From BQOK01 sp048388525 (GTDB lineage Bacteria; Bacillota; Clostridia; Oscillospirales; Ruminococcaceae), in assembly GCF_048388525.1 (NCBI RefSeq), contig NZ_DBGCTQ010000116.1, positions 6,893-70,892 on the forward strand: a DNA stretch of 64,000 nt, given 5' to 3'. Numbering within the stretch: position 1 is the stretch's first letter; the number at the start of each line of letters is the position of its first letter. Positions 8,774 through 17,336 of the stretch are shown in pieces. A program made the position numbers and the translations under genes. The notes beneath the pieces are model-generated. The model made no database searches and was not told the DNA's origin. It saw only the letters and a program-made list of their open reading frames with translations.

Positions 8774-9058
8774 ATGGTAAAGCATATCGTGATGTGGAAC
8801 CTGGCCGACAAGGAAAACGCGGTGGCCACCGCCGCAAAAATGAAGGAAAAGCTGGAGGGCCTGGTGGGCGTGGTGCCCGGGCTCAAAAGCGCCTGGGTGC
8901 ACAAGAGCTTTGCGGGCTACGACGTGGTGCTGATCACCGAGTTGGAGAGCCGCGGGGCCCTGGCGGTGTATCAGGAGCACCCGGCCCACCTGGAAGTGAA
9001 AAAGTTCATTCACACGGTCATCACCGACCGCGCGTTCTGTGATTTCGAGATGGAATAG
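8774..9058 (+). CDS. Dabb-family (stress-responsive A/B barrel) protein
   Basis: 94 residues beginning MVKHIVMWNL, the conserved first strand of dimeric alpha/beta-barrel (Dabb) proteins. It continues with an amphipathic helix (AATAAKMKEKLEGL), the GLKSAWVHKSF strand and the YDVVLITELESR strand. Plant and bacterial members form dimers; enzymatic roles are mostly unknown. Start supported by AAAGGAAG. Ends at a strong hairpin. Confidence 0.85.
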   Translation: MVKHIVMWNLADKENAVATAAKMKEKLEGLVGVVPGLKSAWVHKSFAGYDVVLITELESRGALAVYQEHPAHLEVKKFIHTVITDRAFCDFEME

Positions 9059-9068
9059 TTTTATCAAA

Positions 9069-9114
9069 ACAAACAGCGGCCCGCCGGGGATTTTCCCGGC
9101 GGGCCGCTGTTTGT
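9069..9114. terminator. Bidirectional terminator hairpin
   Basis: Perfect 20-base stem (9069-9088 / 9095-9114) with a 6-base loop between convergent genes. Its core, acagcggcccgcc, recurs in the terminator at 34106-34152. Confidence 0.85.
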
Positions 9115-9118
9115 ATCG

Positions 9119-9886
9119 CTACAAAGCCGCGATGGTTTCCAGGCACAGGTCCACCATCGCACGCCGTACCTTGTGCTGGCTTCGCCAGCCGCGCTCGGCC
9201 CAAGCCTCGCCCGAAACGTCGTCGGCTGCGTAGAGAAGCTGCGCGGCCTGCAGGCCCCGGAAGGCGGCCGCGGCAAAAAAGCCCGCCGCCTCCATCTCCA
9301 CCGTCAGGCAGCCCTCGGCCGCGCGCCGGGCGATTTTACCCCTGGTTTCGCGGTAAAGCGCGTCGGTCGTCCAGGTCTTGCCTTTGAGAAAGGGCAGGCC
9401 GTGGACCGCCAGGGCGCGTTCCAGCGCGGCCACAAGCTCCGGGTCGGGCAAGGCTTCCCGGCCCGGGGGCAGGTAATGGTACGAGGCGCCCTCGTCCCGC
9501 ACGGCGGCGGTGGGCAGGATCAGGCGCCCCGCAGTGAGCCCGCTTTGCAGCGCGCCGGCCGCCCCGCAGATCAAAAAGGTGCCGCAGCCCATTGCGGCCA
9601 GTTCGTCCAGCGCGCCGGCTGCCCCGGCGCTGCCGGCAAAAGGCATGGCAAGGCACACGGGCACCCCGCCCACCTCCAGGGGGTAGATGGGCAGCGTCAC
9701 GATTTCGGAGCGCAGGGCAGCCAGCGGCTGCAGGCCCTGTGCGGCGCACTTTTCCTCCACGATTTCCCGGAAAAAGGTGAGAACGCACCGGCGCGGCAGC
9801 CGTGCGCCGCCAGCCCAGTCGGCCGGGGAGATCACGGCGTCCGGGTCGGGGTCAAACTCTAAAATGGGGAAGGGCTGTTCCTTCAT
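9119..9886 (-). CDS. Nucleoside phosphorylase family protein
   Basis: 255 residues of the PNP/UDP phosphorylase superfamily. Visible features are the central FLICGAAGALQSGLTAGRLILP strand-loop and the TVEMEAAGFFAAA motif (E-M-E, which contacts the ribose hydroxyls). It also has the ending AADDVSGEAW. It would cleave a nucleoside with phosphate; purine versus uridine specificity cannot be set by eye. It is the last gene of a leftward group; its AAGGAG site lies between it and trmB, 12 bases away, so co-transcription is likely. Confidence 0.8.
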   Translation of the reverse strand: MKEQPFPILEFDPDPDAVISPADWAGGARLPRRCVLTFFREIVEEKCAAQGLQPLAALRSEIVTLPIYPLEVGGVPVCLAMPFAGSAGAAGALDELAAMGCGTFLICGAAGALQSGLTAGRLILPTAAVRDEGASYHYLPPGREALPDPELVAALERALAVHGLPFLKGKTWTTDALYRETRGKIARRAAEGCLTVEMEAAGFFAAAAFRGLQAAQLLYAADDVSGEAWAERGWRSQHKVRRAMVDLCLETIAAL

Positions 9887-9898
9887 GGGAAAACTCCT

Positions 9899-10663
9899 TT
9901 ACGCCTCGCCCTGCGCCGCGCGGATGGCCGCGCTCTCGGCCTTTTCCTTTGCGGTGCGTGCGGCGATGGCCGCGGCCAGGGTTTCGGCCTCCCGCGCCAG
10001 CGGCAGCTTTTGGGCGATCAGGGCTTTGGTGGCGATGCCCTGATCGGTGAACATGGCCTCGTGCTCGGTGCGGATGTTCCACGCGGGTTCGTTCTGGTGA
10101 AGGTCCAGGGTCTTCCACACCACCGCAAAGCCCGCCTCGGCAAAATATTCCAGGCTGTCGGCAAAGAGGCCGTCATCGTCGGTCTTAAAGTATACCTCGC
10201 CGCCGTCGGCCAGCAGCTGCCGGTACAAGGCCAGCTGGCGGGTGTGGGTGAGCCGGTGCTTTTTGTGGGCCAGCCTGCGGTTCCAGGGGTTGCAGAAGTT
10301 GATGTAGACGCGCTGCACGGCATCCTGAGGGCTGAAGGCGTCCAGGATGCGCTCAATGTCCAGGCTCATGATGAGCACATTGTCCACCGGGCGGCCGGCC
10401 TCAGCGTACAGCGCCTCGATCTTGCGCTTGGCAAGGATCAGCACCTTGTCGGTGATGTCGATGCCCAGGTAGTTTATTTCGGGGTGGGCGGCCGCCAGCC
10501 GGGCCAGAAAGCCGCCCTTGCCGCAGCCCAGTTCGAGATGCATGGGCTGTTCGGGCCGGGCGAACTGGCTGCGCCAGCAGCCCTTGTTGGCGGCGGGCTC
10601 GTGGGCGTGCCAGGGGGTGGCCAGAAGCTCCGGCCGGGCGTAGGGTTTGAATCTCATTCGCAT
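9899..10663 (-). CDS. trmB: tRNA (guanine-46-N7)-methyltransferase
   Basis: 254 residues. Methylates G46 in the tRNA variable loop with S-adenosylmethionine. Motif I is LELGCGKGGFLARLA (about 44-58), the acidic loop is YLGIDIT, and the TrmB signature INFCNPWNRR and KKHRLTHTRQL follows. A final YFKTDDDGLF and a tail of about 45 helical, charged residues complete it. The usual F-x-D-P-W appears as F-C-N-P-W, a variant I believe occurs in clostridia. The first ATG (10663) has AAGGAG 11 bases upstream. Confidence 0.92.
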   Translation of the reverse strand: MRMRFKPYARPELLATPWHAHEPAANKGCWRSQFARPEQPMHLELGCGKGGFLARLAAAHPEINYLGIDITDKVLILAKRKIEALYAEAGRPVDNVLIMSLDIERILDAFSPQDAVQRVYINFCNPWNRRLAHKKHRLTHTRQLALYRQLLADGGEVYFKTDDDGLFADSLEYFAEAGFAVVWKTLDLHQNEPAWNIRTEHEAMFTDQGIATKALIAQKLPLAREAETLAAAIAARTAKEKAESAAIRAAQGEA

Positions 10664-10715
10664 TGCGGTATGTTCTCCTTGCGGCGGGCGCCCTGCGGGG
10701 GTGCGCCCGCGGTGT

Positions 10716-11885
10716 TTATTTGAAAGGGTGGCTGCTCAAAAAGGCCTGCGCGGCATCAAAACCGGCGGCCACGCTGCCCTGCACAAAGCCCGGCTTGCCG
10801 CCGCCGCGGCCGCCCAGCGCCGCGTTCATGGCCTTGCACAGCGGGCGCAGGTCGGCGCCCGGCGCGGCGCACCCCAGCGCGTAGGCCAGGCCGTTTTCCG
10901 CCGGGGCAAAGGCGGCGCAGAGCTCCCCGGTGCGGGCGGTGAGAAGGCCCACCAGGCGGCGCAGCCCATCCGGGCCGGTGTGCTCTGCCAGCAGGACCGG
11001 CGCCTGGCCCGGGTGAACCGCTGCGGCCAGCGCCCCGAACCACTGGTTCTCGGCCTGGATGGCGCGGAACTTTGCCGCTTCCAGCTCGTTTTGCTGGCGC
11101 AGGACCGCGTCGGCCAGGGCGTTTGCTTTGGCCGAGAGCGCGGCGCCGATGGCGGCGCACTGGGCCCGCTGGGCTTCGTGATGGGCCAGAGCCCTGCCGC
11201 CGCACACCACGAACAGGCGGGTGCCCTCTTTGTATTTCTGCCAGTCGATGATTTTGATCTGGCCCACCTGGCCCGCGCGCTGCACATGGGTGCCGCAGCA
11301 GGCGCAGCAGTCGGCCCCAGGCACGGTCACAATGCGCACCGGGCCGTCCAGCTCTTTTTTACTGCGGTATGCAAGGGCGGCCAGGGCATCCTTGTCGGTG
11401 TACCAGGCAGCTTCCAGCGGCGGGTCCGCCCAGATCACCTGGTTTGCCCGGCGCTCGGCCTCCAAAAGGCCCTCGGCCGGGATGAGCAGGCTGGTGTCCA
11501 TGGTCAGGTAGTCTGCACCGATGTGAAAGCCCACGTTTTCCGCCCCGAACATGCTGTGCAGGAGCCCGGAAAGAATGTGTTCACCCGAGTGCTGCTGGGT
11601 GTGGTCCCACCGGCGGGCCAGATCCACCGTGCCCTCCACCCGGCTGCCCGGGGTGAGCGGGGCGCTTGTGAGATGCAGCACCACGCCCTCTTTTTCGTGC
11701 ACGTCCAGCACCCCGGCACCGCCCAAACGGCCCTGGTCCGCGGGCTGGCCCCCGCCCTCGGGGTAAAAGGCGGTGCGGTCCAGCGTTACAAGCCAGCCGC
11801 CGGCCGCCGCCTCGCAGGCCAGCACCGTGGCGGCAAAGGCCCCCACGGGCGGCTGTGTATAATAAAGTTTTTCTGTGCGTTCCAT
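10716..11885 (-). CDS. Alanyl-tRNA editing protein (AlaX/DHHA1 type)
   Basis: 389 residues. A trans-editing factor that hydrolyses mischarged Ser- or Gly-tRNA(Ala). The N-terminal second-additional-domain has FYPEGGGQPADQG. The zinc site comes from HTQQH (about residues 95-99) and the CCACCGTH cluster (about 192-199). A helical linker is followed by a DHHA1 domain ending GGRGGGKPGFVQGS. This is the longer AlaX form, without the synthetase core. First gene of the leftward group with trmB and the phosphorylase. Confidence 0.9.
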   Translation of the reverse strand: MERTEKLYYTQPPVGAFAATVLACEAAAGGWLVTLDRTAFYPEGGGQPADQGRLGGAGVLDVHEKEGVVLHLTSAPLTPGSRVEGTVDLARRWDHTQQHSGEHILSGLLHSMFGAENVGFHIGADYLTMDTSLLIPAEGLLEAERRANQVIWADPPLEAAWYTDKDALAALAYRSKKELDGPVRIVTVPGADCCACCGTHVQRAGQVGQIKIIDWQKYKEGTRLFVVCGGRALAHHEAQRAQCAAIGAALSAKANALADAVLRQQNELEAAKFRAIQAENQWFGALAAAVHPGQAPVLLAEHTGPDGLRRLVGLLTARTGELCAAFAPAENGLAYALGCAAPGADLRPLCKAMNAALGGRGGGKPGFVQGSVAAGFDAAQAFLSSHPFK

Positions 11886-11921
11886 GGCAAAAAGCCCCTT
11901 TCCACAGCAGATATCCTATGG

Positions 11922-11971
11922 ATTATACCACAAACTTGCCGGTAGAAAAACCCCGCCCGATATTGTATAAT
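11922..11971. promoter_or_regulatory. Divergent promoters
   Basis: Leftward TATAAT (plus-strand ATTATA, 11922-11927) for the alanyl-tRNA editing gene. Rightward TAGAAA (11943-11948), 17 bases, TATAAT (11966-11971) for the lipoprotein gene. Confidence 0.6.
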
Positions 11972-12023
11972 GGGAGAAAGATTTTTTGGATCCGGGGAAC
12001 CCCGGTTTGGGAGGGAAAGCTAT

Positions 12024-13301
12024 TTGAAGCGTTTGTTTGCACTGTGCCTGGCGGCGTGCCTTTTGGCGGGCTGCGGGGCGGGGCCGCTGGATCTTTTGCC
12101 GCGGCAGAGCGCCGCGCCCGATGCCGCCGGCACGCCCGCTCCCACCGAAGCCCTGCCCCGGACGCTGCAGGTATACGACCCGGAGGGAGCGCTCAGCGCG
12201 GCGCTGGCCGCCTATACCGAAGCCCAGGGGGTGGAGGTGGAACAGCTTGCTTCGGCCGAGGGGGCCGCGCTGGCGGTTGCCCCGGCCGCGCCCGGCGGGG
12301 GCGAAGCGCTGGACCTGGCGGCACAGGCGGGCCTTGTGCGGGTGCTGGCCGGGCTGACCGGCAGCGCCGGACCTTGTTATGGCCTGCCGCTGGGCAGCGC
12401 GCAGTACGGCTACCTGGCGGACGCAGCGCGCCTTCAGGCGCTGCTGGGGGATGGGTTCGACATCGCGGACCTGCAAAAGGCGACTTACGGGGAATGGGAG
12501 GCGTTTGTGCAGGCCCTGGCCGGGTGGATCGAAGCGCCCGCCGAGGCGGCCGTGACCCTGAACGCCAGGGAATACACACTGCCTGCGGAACGCCCCGGGG
12601 AGCTGAACGGGCTGCAAGCCGTGTTCACGGTGGCCGGGGAGGATCAGTTCAGCGGCCCGGTGCTGAGCCCGGTGCTGGGCACCTGCTACAAGACGGCGGA
12701 AGAGGCTGCCGCGGGCGGGCGCAGCGCCGAGGAACTGACCGGCGCGCTGAACAGCCTGTGGAGCTTTTTGGAGTTGGAGAGCGCGAACCTTGCAGGGCCG
12801 CAGGGCCCGGTAAAGCGGGGGCAGGGGGCGGAACCCCTTACCCGAGGGGAGGCCGGGCAGGCCTATTGGGACGGGGCGGCCCTGTTTTACCGCGCCTCTT
12901 ACAGTGTGCTGGAAAGCCCCGGCGACCTGCATTGGGTGGTGCCCCTGAAGTTCAGCTTTGATGAGACCGATCTGCACGGCGGTTACAGCCTGCAGGAGCT
13001 GGCGGCGCAGCCCGTGCTGTGCCAGGGGGGCTGGATCTATGTTCCCACCGCGGCCGGCGGCGGGGATGGGCAAAGGGAGGCCGAGGCTTTTTTGCTGTGG
13101 CTCTATGCCAGCGAACAGGGGCAAAAGCTTGCGCCCAAAGGAACGCAGGCCGAGGGTCTGCCGGATCTTGCGGCGGCGCTGCCCGCGGCCTTGGGCCAGG
13201 CGGCCCGCAGCCAGGGCGAAGCCCTGCTGCAAAAAGAAACCTGGCAAAAGACCGACCGCGCGGCGTACGCCGCCGCGCTGCTGGAACAGCTGCAGGAATG
13301 A
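12024..13301 (+). CDS. Lipoprotein resembling an extracellular sugar-binding protein
   Basis: 425 residues. Signal peptide LKRLFALCLAACLLAGC with lipobox LLAGC, so lipid-anchored outside the membrane. The start is TTG 12024 with GGGAGG 9 bases upstream, which places the signal at the very N-terminus. The rest is Ala/Gly-rich and divergent. The C-terminal third (EAFLLWLYASEQGQKL, and a TDRAAYAAALLEQL helix) resembles the closing lobe of family 1 solute-binding proteins. The gene lies 14 bases before malQ, suggesting a role near alpha-glucan use, but no permease or ATPase is adjacent. Binding function is inference. Confidence 0.6.
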   Translation: MKRLFALCLAACLLAGCGAGPLDLLPRQSAAPDAAGTPAPTEALPRTLQVYDPEGALSAALAAYTEAQGVEVEQLASAEGAALAVAPAAPGGGEALDLAAQAGLVRVLAGLTGSAGPCYGLPLGSAQYGYLADAARLQALLGDGFDIADLQKATYGEWEAFVQALAGWIEAPAEAAVTLNAREYTLPAERPGELNGLQAVFTVAGEDQFSGPVLSPVLGTCYKTAEEAAAGGRSAEELTGALNSLWSFLELESANLAGPQGPVKRGQGAEPLTRGEAGQAYWDGAALFYRASYSVLESPGDLHWVVPLKFSFDETDLHGGYSLQELAAQPVLCQGGWIYVPTAAGGGDGQREAEAFLLWLYASEQGQKLAPKGTQAEGLPDLAAALPAALGQAARSQGEALLQKETWQKTDRAAYAAALLEQLQE

Positions 13302-13315
13302 AGGGGAGAGCCAAC

Positions 13316-14803
13316 ATGCGAGAGTGCGGCGTATTGATGCCGGTGTCCAGCCTGCCGGGGCCTTATGGGATCGGCTGTTTTGGGAAAGAGGCGTACCGGT
13401 TTGTGGACTTTCTGGCCCGGGCGGGGCAGCAGGTGTGGCAGCTGCTGCCCCTTTCGCCCACCGGCTACGGCGACAGCCCCTACCAGAGCTGCTCGGCCTT
13501 TGCGGGCAACCCCTATTTTATCGATCTGGACGAGTTGTGCGCTCAGGGCCTGCTGAAAAAGGGTGAATATGAACGGCTGCCCTGGGGCGCGGATCCGGCG
13601 CGGGTGGACTACGGCGCCGTGTACCGGCACCGCTTTGCGGTGCTGCGGGCCGCTTTTGCCCGGTTTGAGCCCTACCCGCCGGACGAATATTACACCTTTT
13701 GTTTTTTGAACGAGGACTGGCTGGACGACTATGCCCTTTACATGGCCGCCAAGGGGCAGAACGGGATGAAGAGCTGGCTGGAGTGGCCGCGCGAATTGCG
13801 CCTGCGCGAGCCGGAGGCGCTGGCCGCGCTGGCCCGCACCGCCGCCGGGGAGACCGCGTTCTGGAAGTTTTTGCAGTTTCAGTTCAGCCGCCAGTGGGCC
13901 GCGCTGAAAGGGTACGCAAACGAAAAAGGCGTGCGCATTTTGGGGGATATCCCCATCTATGTGGCGGCGGATTCCGCCGACGCCTGGGCCGGCGGCAGCC
14001 TGTTTGAAACCGACGCCGAGGGCAGCCCCCGGCGGGTGGCGGGCTGCCCGCCGGACTATTTTGCAAAGGACGGCCAGCTGTGGGGCAACCCGCTTTACGA
14101 CTGGGCCCACCACCGCGCCACGGGGTACGCCTGGTGGGTACGGCGGGTGCGTCACGCCCTGGCGCTGTACGGCGAGATCCGCATCGACCACTTCCGCGCG
14201 TTCGACACCTACTACGCAATCCCCGCCGGTGCGTCGACCGCCCGGGACGGGGTGTGGGAACAGGGCCCGGGCATGGAGCTGTTCGAAGCGCTGCGGCGGG
14301 AGCTGGGCCAGGTGCCCATCGTGGCCGAGGACCTGGGCCTTTTGTTCGGCAGCGTGCGCCGGCTTTTGAAGGCCAGCGGCCTGCCGGGTATGAAGGTGCT
14401 GCAATTTGCCTTTGACCCAGATTGCGACAGCGAATACCTGCCCCACAACCACCCGGAAAACTGTGTGGTTTACCCCGGCACGCACGACAACGCCACCGCC
14501 GCCCAGTGGCTGGCCACAGCGGGCAAAAAAGAGCTGGCCAAAGCCCGCGCGTACCTGGGCCTCACGAAAGAAGAGGGCGAGGTGAAGGGCTTTTTGCGGG
14601 GGGCGCTGGCAAGCCCGGCCCGGCTGGCGGTTATTCCCGCGGCCGATTGGCTGGGCCTGGGCGCCGAGGGGCGCATCAACACACCCGGTACCAGCGCCGG
14701 CAACTGGCAATGGCGGGCAAAACCCGGCGCATTCAGCCCGGCGCTGGCCGGGGCGATTCGCAGGCAGTGCGCGGTATACGGCCGCGGGCCGGCGGCAGAG
14801 TAA
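13316..14803 (+). CDS. malQ: 4-alpha-glucanotransferase (amylomaltase)
   Basis: 495 residues, GH77. Transfers alpha-1,4-glucan segments, releasing glucose; cytoplasmic maltodextrin or glycogen metabolism. Family motifs are SSLPGPYGIGCFG at the N-terminus, PLSPTGYGDSPYQS, ILGDIPIYVAADSAD, IRIDHFRAFDTYYAIP (nucleophile Asp), IVAEDLGLL (acid/base Glu) and GTHDNAT (third carboxylate). The start is ATG 13316 behind AAGGGGAG. Probably co-transcribed with the lipoprotein gene. Confidence 0.95.
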   Translation: MRECGVLMPVSSLPGPYGIGCFGKEAYRFVDFLARAGQQVWQLLPLSPTGYGDSPYQSCSAFAGNPYFIDLDELCAQGLLKKGEYERLPWGADPARVDYGAVYRHRFAVLRAAFARFEPYPPDEYYTFCFLNEDWLDDYALYMAAKGQNGMKSWLEWPRELRLREPEALAALARTAAGETAFWKFLQFQFSRQWAALKGYANEKGVRILGDIPIYVAADSADAWAGGSLFETDAEGSPRRVAGCPPDYFAKDGQLWGNPLYDWAHHRATGYAWWVRRVRHALALYGEIRIDHFRAFDTYYAIPAGASTARDGVWEQGPGMELFEALRRELGQVPIVAEDLGLLFGSVRRLLKASGLPGMKVLQFAFDPDCDSEYLPHNHPENCVVYPGTHDNATAAQWLATAGKKELAKARAYLGLTKEEGEVKGFLRGALASPARLAVIPAADWLGLGAEGRINTPGTSAGNWQWRAKPGAFSPALAGAIRRQCAVYGRGPAAE

Positions 14804-14845
14804 AACCAAGGGGCGGAGGGCCCCGTGCGAAAGGGGGCACGGCCG

Positions 14846-15742
14846 ATGAGATTTCAGTATACCGCGGCCGAGACCGGGCAGCTGCTGAGGGTTCTGCGGG
14901 AAAACTTTGAGTTGGTGCGGATCGTGGAGCCGCGCCAATGCGCGGTATGCGACGACCAGGGCCAGGCAGGTGCGGAGAGCTGCCACCAGGTGTGGGGCAA
15001 GCCGGACCGGTGCGAAAATTGCCTGTCCATGCGGGTTGTACAGGAAAAGGGATACCTGAACAAGCTGGAGCTGCTGAACGACCGGGCATTCAGTGTGTAC
15101 TCCAAATACATCGAGATCGACGGCAAGCCCCGCGCGCTGGAAATGGTGAACGAGGTGACCAGCGGCATCCAGTTCGGCGAGATGAACATGCGCGACGTGG
15201 TAAACCAGATCCGCCGGTTCAACCGCCAGCTCATCACCGATTTTCTCACCGGCGTATACAACCGCCAGTATTTGCAGGAGCATTTTGCGGCCACGCTGGA
15301 ATCGGCCCCCGCAGGGCAGGAATACTGTTTGGCAGTGATGGACCTGGATCATTTTAAAAGCATCAACGACCGCTACGGCCACCCGGCGGGCGACGCGGTG
15401 CTGGTGCAGGTGGCGCGGCAGTGGGCCCAGGCGCTGGAAGCGCTGAAAGGGGCGTTTGTGGCCCGCTACGGCGGCGATGAGTTTGTGGTGGTGGCCCCCA
15501 GCATTGATTACGACGCGTTCTGTTCGCTGATCCGCCGGGTGTATGAAATAAGCGCCCGGCGGTGCGAGCTGCCCGGCGGCTGGGCGCACTTTACCGTCAG
15601 CGTGGGCTGCGCCTGCCGGGGCGAGGGCTGCGGCAGCTGGGAAGCGCTGTTTGCCCTGGCCGATCAGCGCATGTACCGGCGAAAACAGGCGGGCGGCGAC
15701 GGGGTGGAATGCGCAGGCGCCCCCCAGGCTGCAAAAGAATGA
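14846..15742 (+). CDS. Diguanylate cyclase with Cys-rich PAS-like N-terminus
   Basis: 298 residues. The C-terminal GGDEF domain (about 125-285) has MDLDHFKSINDRYGH and an intact RYGGDEF active site, so it probably makes cyclic di-GMP. The N-terminal 110 residues look PAS-like and carry CAVCD, SCHQVWG and RCENC, a cysteine pattern common in clostridial sensor GGDEF proteins; metal or redox sensing is possible. No transmembrane helix, so cytoplasmic. I prefer ATG 14846 (AAGGGGG 8 bases upstream) over GTG 14825. Follows malQ by about 40 bases. Confidence 0.87.
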   Translation: MRFQYTAAETGQLLRVLRENFELVRIVEPRQCAVCDDQGQAGAESCHQVWGKPDRCENCLSMRVVQEKGYLNKLELLNDRAFSVYSKYIEIDGKPRALEMVNEVTSGIQFGEMNMRDVVNQIRRFNRQLITDFLTGVYNRQYLQEHFAATLESAPAGQEYCLAVMDLDHFKSINDRYGHPAGDAVLVQVARQWAQALEALKGAFVARYGGDEFVVVAPSIDYDAFCSLIRRVYEISARRCELPGGWAHFTVSVGCACRGEGCGSWEALFALADQRMYRRKQAGGDGVECAGAPQAAKE

Positions 15743-15744
15743 AT

Positions 15745-15786
15745 AAACCCCCTTTGCAGCGTGAACACTAGCGGCAAAGGGGGTTT
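15745..15786 (+). terminator. Hairpin terminator that also covers the next gene's ribosome binding site
   Basis: Perfect 13-base stem aaaccccctttgc (15745-15757) / gcaaagggggttt (15774-15786), then a T-rich tract. It probably ends the diguanylate cyclase transcript. Its right arm is also the only AAAGGGGG ahead of ATG 15794, so readthrough RNA would have that site paired. Confidence 0.75.
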
Positions 15787-15793
15787 TACTTTT

Positions 15794-16267
15794 ATGCAAG
15801 AAAAAAATAAAGCGCAGAAAAACGACCAGAACCACGGCGACTGCGACAACGAAGCCGTGCTGAACGAGGTGGTGCGGAATACCGAGATGGGAAAAAATAC
15901 CCTGGGCCAGCTGATCGGTATCACCGACGACCGGGTGTTCAAGGCCAGCCTTTTGAACCAGCAGCGCGAATTCCGCAAGCTGAACCAGAACGCACACACC
16001 GCGCTGGCAGCCTGCGGCACCCATGGCCACGGCCAGAGCAAGATGGCCAAAATGGCCACCAGCATGGGCATCCACGCAAAAACCATGAAGGACAGCTCTA
16101 CCCGAGCCCTGGCCGATATGGTCATCCAGGGTGCAAACCAGGGCGTATTGGACTGCGAGAAGGCCCGCAAGGACCACCCGCACGCTTCCACCGGCGCCAT
16201 GCAGCTGCTGGACGAGCTGCAGCAGTTTGAGGAGCACGCCGCTGTGGAAATGCGGGAATACCTGTAA
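15794..16267 (+). CDS. Ferritin-like four-helix-bundle protein (DUF2383-like)
   Basis: 157 residues, nearly all helical, with NEAVLNEVVRNTEMG near the start, then DRVFKASLLNQQREF, the MATSMGIHAKTMKDSS helix and the LQQFEEHAAVEMREYL end. This resembles small clostridial ferritin-like/DUF2383 helical-bundle proteins of unknown role. An ordered set of metal-binding Glu/His is not obvious, so a metal site is unproven. The start at ATG 15794 is uncertain: GTG 15761, in the loop of the upstream hairpin, is also in frame and would add 11 residues. Confidence 0.6.
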   Translation: MQEKNKAQKNDQNHGDCDNEAVLNEVVRNTEMGKNTLGQLIGITDDRVFKASLLNQQREFRKLNQNAHTALAACGTHGHGQSKMAKMATSMGIHAKTMKDSSTRALADMVIQGANQGVLDCEKARKDHPHASTGAMQLLDELQQFEEHAAVEMREYL

Positions 16268-16283
16268 AACAGCAGAAAGGGTG

Positions 16284-16311
16284 TTTTGGCCGGGCGGATG
16301 CCCGGCCAAAA
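16284..16311 (+). terminator. Terminator-like hairpin
   Basis: 12-base stem ttttggccgggc / gcccggccaaaa with GGAT loop. It follows the ferritin-like gene but lacks a downstream T tract on the plus strand, so strength is doubtful. Confidence 0.45.
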
Positions 16312-16475
16312 ACGCCCGCGCCAGAGCCCGGCGCCTTGCGCCGGGGCCGCAAGGGGAAACCCCCGCCCGGCCCCGCGCGCAGGAGCGTCGGGCTTTTTCC
16401 TGCTTGTCCCCGTTATTTCTCTCATGTTCCCGCATTTGCCCGCATAAAATGGCACCACGAGGCAGGTGGTCAACA

Positions 16476-17312
16476 ATGTTTTTATGCGTTTCCAAAAAAG
16501 CGGCGCACCGCGCGGCGGCGGGGATTGTGTGCGCGGCGGTGGTGTGCTGCGGCGCGGCGGGGCTGCGCGCCCATGGGCGTGAGGAGCCCGCCGCCGTGAC
16601 GGTGTTCGCCCACGAGTGGGGCCTTTCTTTCCAGGAGGAAAACCAGCCCCCGGTGCCAAACCTCACCGCGGAACAGCTGCGCCCTTACGACGCCTATTAC
16701 TGCGGCGACACCACCCAAAAGCGGCTGTATCTCACCTTCGACGCGGGCTACGAGAACGGCAACATGCCCGCCATTCTGGACGCGCTGAAAAAGCACGGAG
16801 CGCCCGGCGCGTTTTTTGTGGTGGGACCGTACATCAAGGAAAACCCGGACCTGGTCAAGCGCATGGCGGAGGAGGGGCATGTGGTGGGCAACCACACCTA
16901 CCATCACCCCAACATGTCGCAGAAGGACCGGGAGAGCTTCACCCAGGAGCTGGAGAGTGTGGAGCAGCTGTTCCAGGAGCTGACGGGCCAGCCCATGCAA
17001 AAGTTTTACCGCCCGCCCGAGGGCAAATTCTCGGATGAAAACCTCCAATGGGCCCAGGCGCTGGGCTACAAGACCGTTTTCTGGAGCCTGGCCTATGTGG
17101 ACTGGAACACCGAGGACCAGCCCTCCAAGGAGAAGGCGTTCAGCAAGCTTTTGCCCCGCACCCACGACGGCGCCATTGTGCTGCTGCACTCCACCAGCGC
17201 CACCAACGCGGCCATTCTGGACGAATTGCTGACCAAGTGGGAAGAGATGGGTTACACCTTCGGCAGCGTGACCGAGCTGGGGTCGGCGCCCGCCGCCCCG
17301 GCCGCGCCCTAG
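16476..17312 (+). CDS. Polysaccharide deacetylase, PdaA-like
   Basis: 278 residues. An N-terminal hydrophobic segment (about 10-30) suggests export or anchoring. The NodB-type domain has LYLTFDAGYENG (metal Asp), the GNHTYHHP motif (metal His residues) and RPPEGKFS (catalytic Arg region). It continues with VFWSLAYVDW and IVLLHSTS. The DAGYENG, PPEG and FWSL-x-x-x-DW combination is that of PdaA, the delta-lactam-forming N-acetylmuramic acid deacetylase of spore cortex. The start at ATG 16476 has AGGTGG 6 bases upstream. A spore role is inference; the amidase gene follows. Confidence 0.82.
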   Translation: MFLCVSKKAAHRAAAGIVCAAVVCCGAAGLRAHGREEPAAVTVFAHEWGLSFQEENQPPVPNLTAEQLRPYDAYYCGDTTQKRLYLTFDAGYENGNMPAILDALKKHGAPGAFFVVGPYIKENPDLVKRMAEEGHVVGNHTYHHPNMSQKDRESFTQELESVEQLFQELTGQPMQKFYRPPEGKFSDENLQWAQALGYKTVFWSLAYVDWNTEDQPSKEKAFSKLLPRTHDGAIVLLHSTSATNAAILDELLTKWEEMGYTFGSVTELGSAPAAPAAP

Positions 17313-17336
17313 CGCCGGCGGAAGGGGGACCATGCG

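Noticed and set aside
13103..16666. A 1187-codon open frame on the minus strand opposite malQ and the diguanylate cyclase, and similar long antisense frames at 18803-20959, 21159-23303, 34291-36027 and 42165-44465
   Set aside because: They lie exactly opposite clearly recognised genes, have His/Gln/Arg/Pro-rich non-protein-like composition and no ribosome binding sites. This is the usual antisense artefact of GC-rich codon bias.
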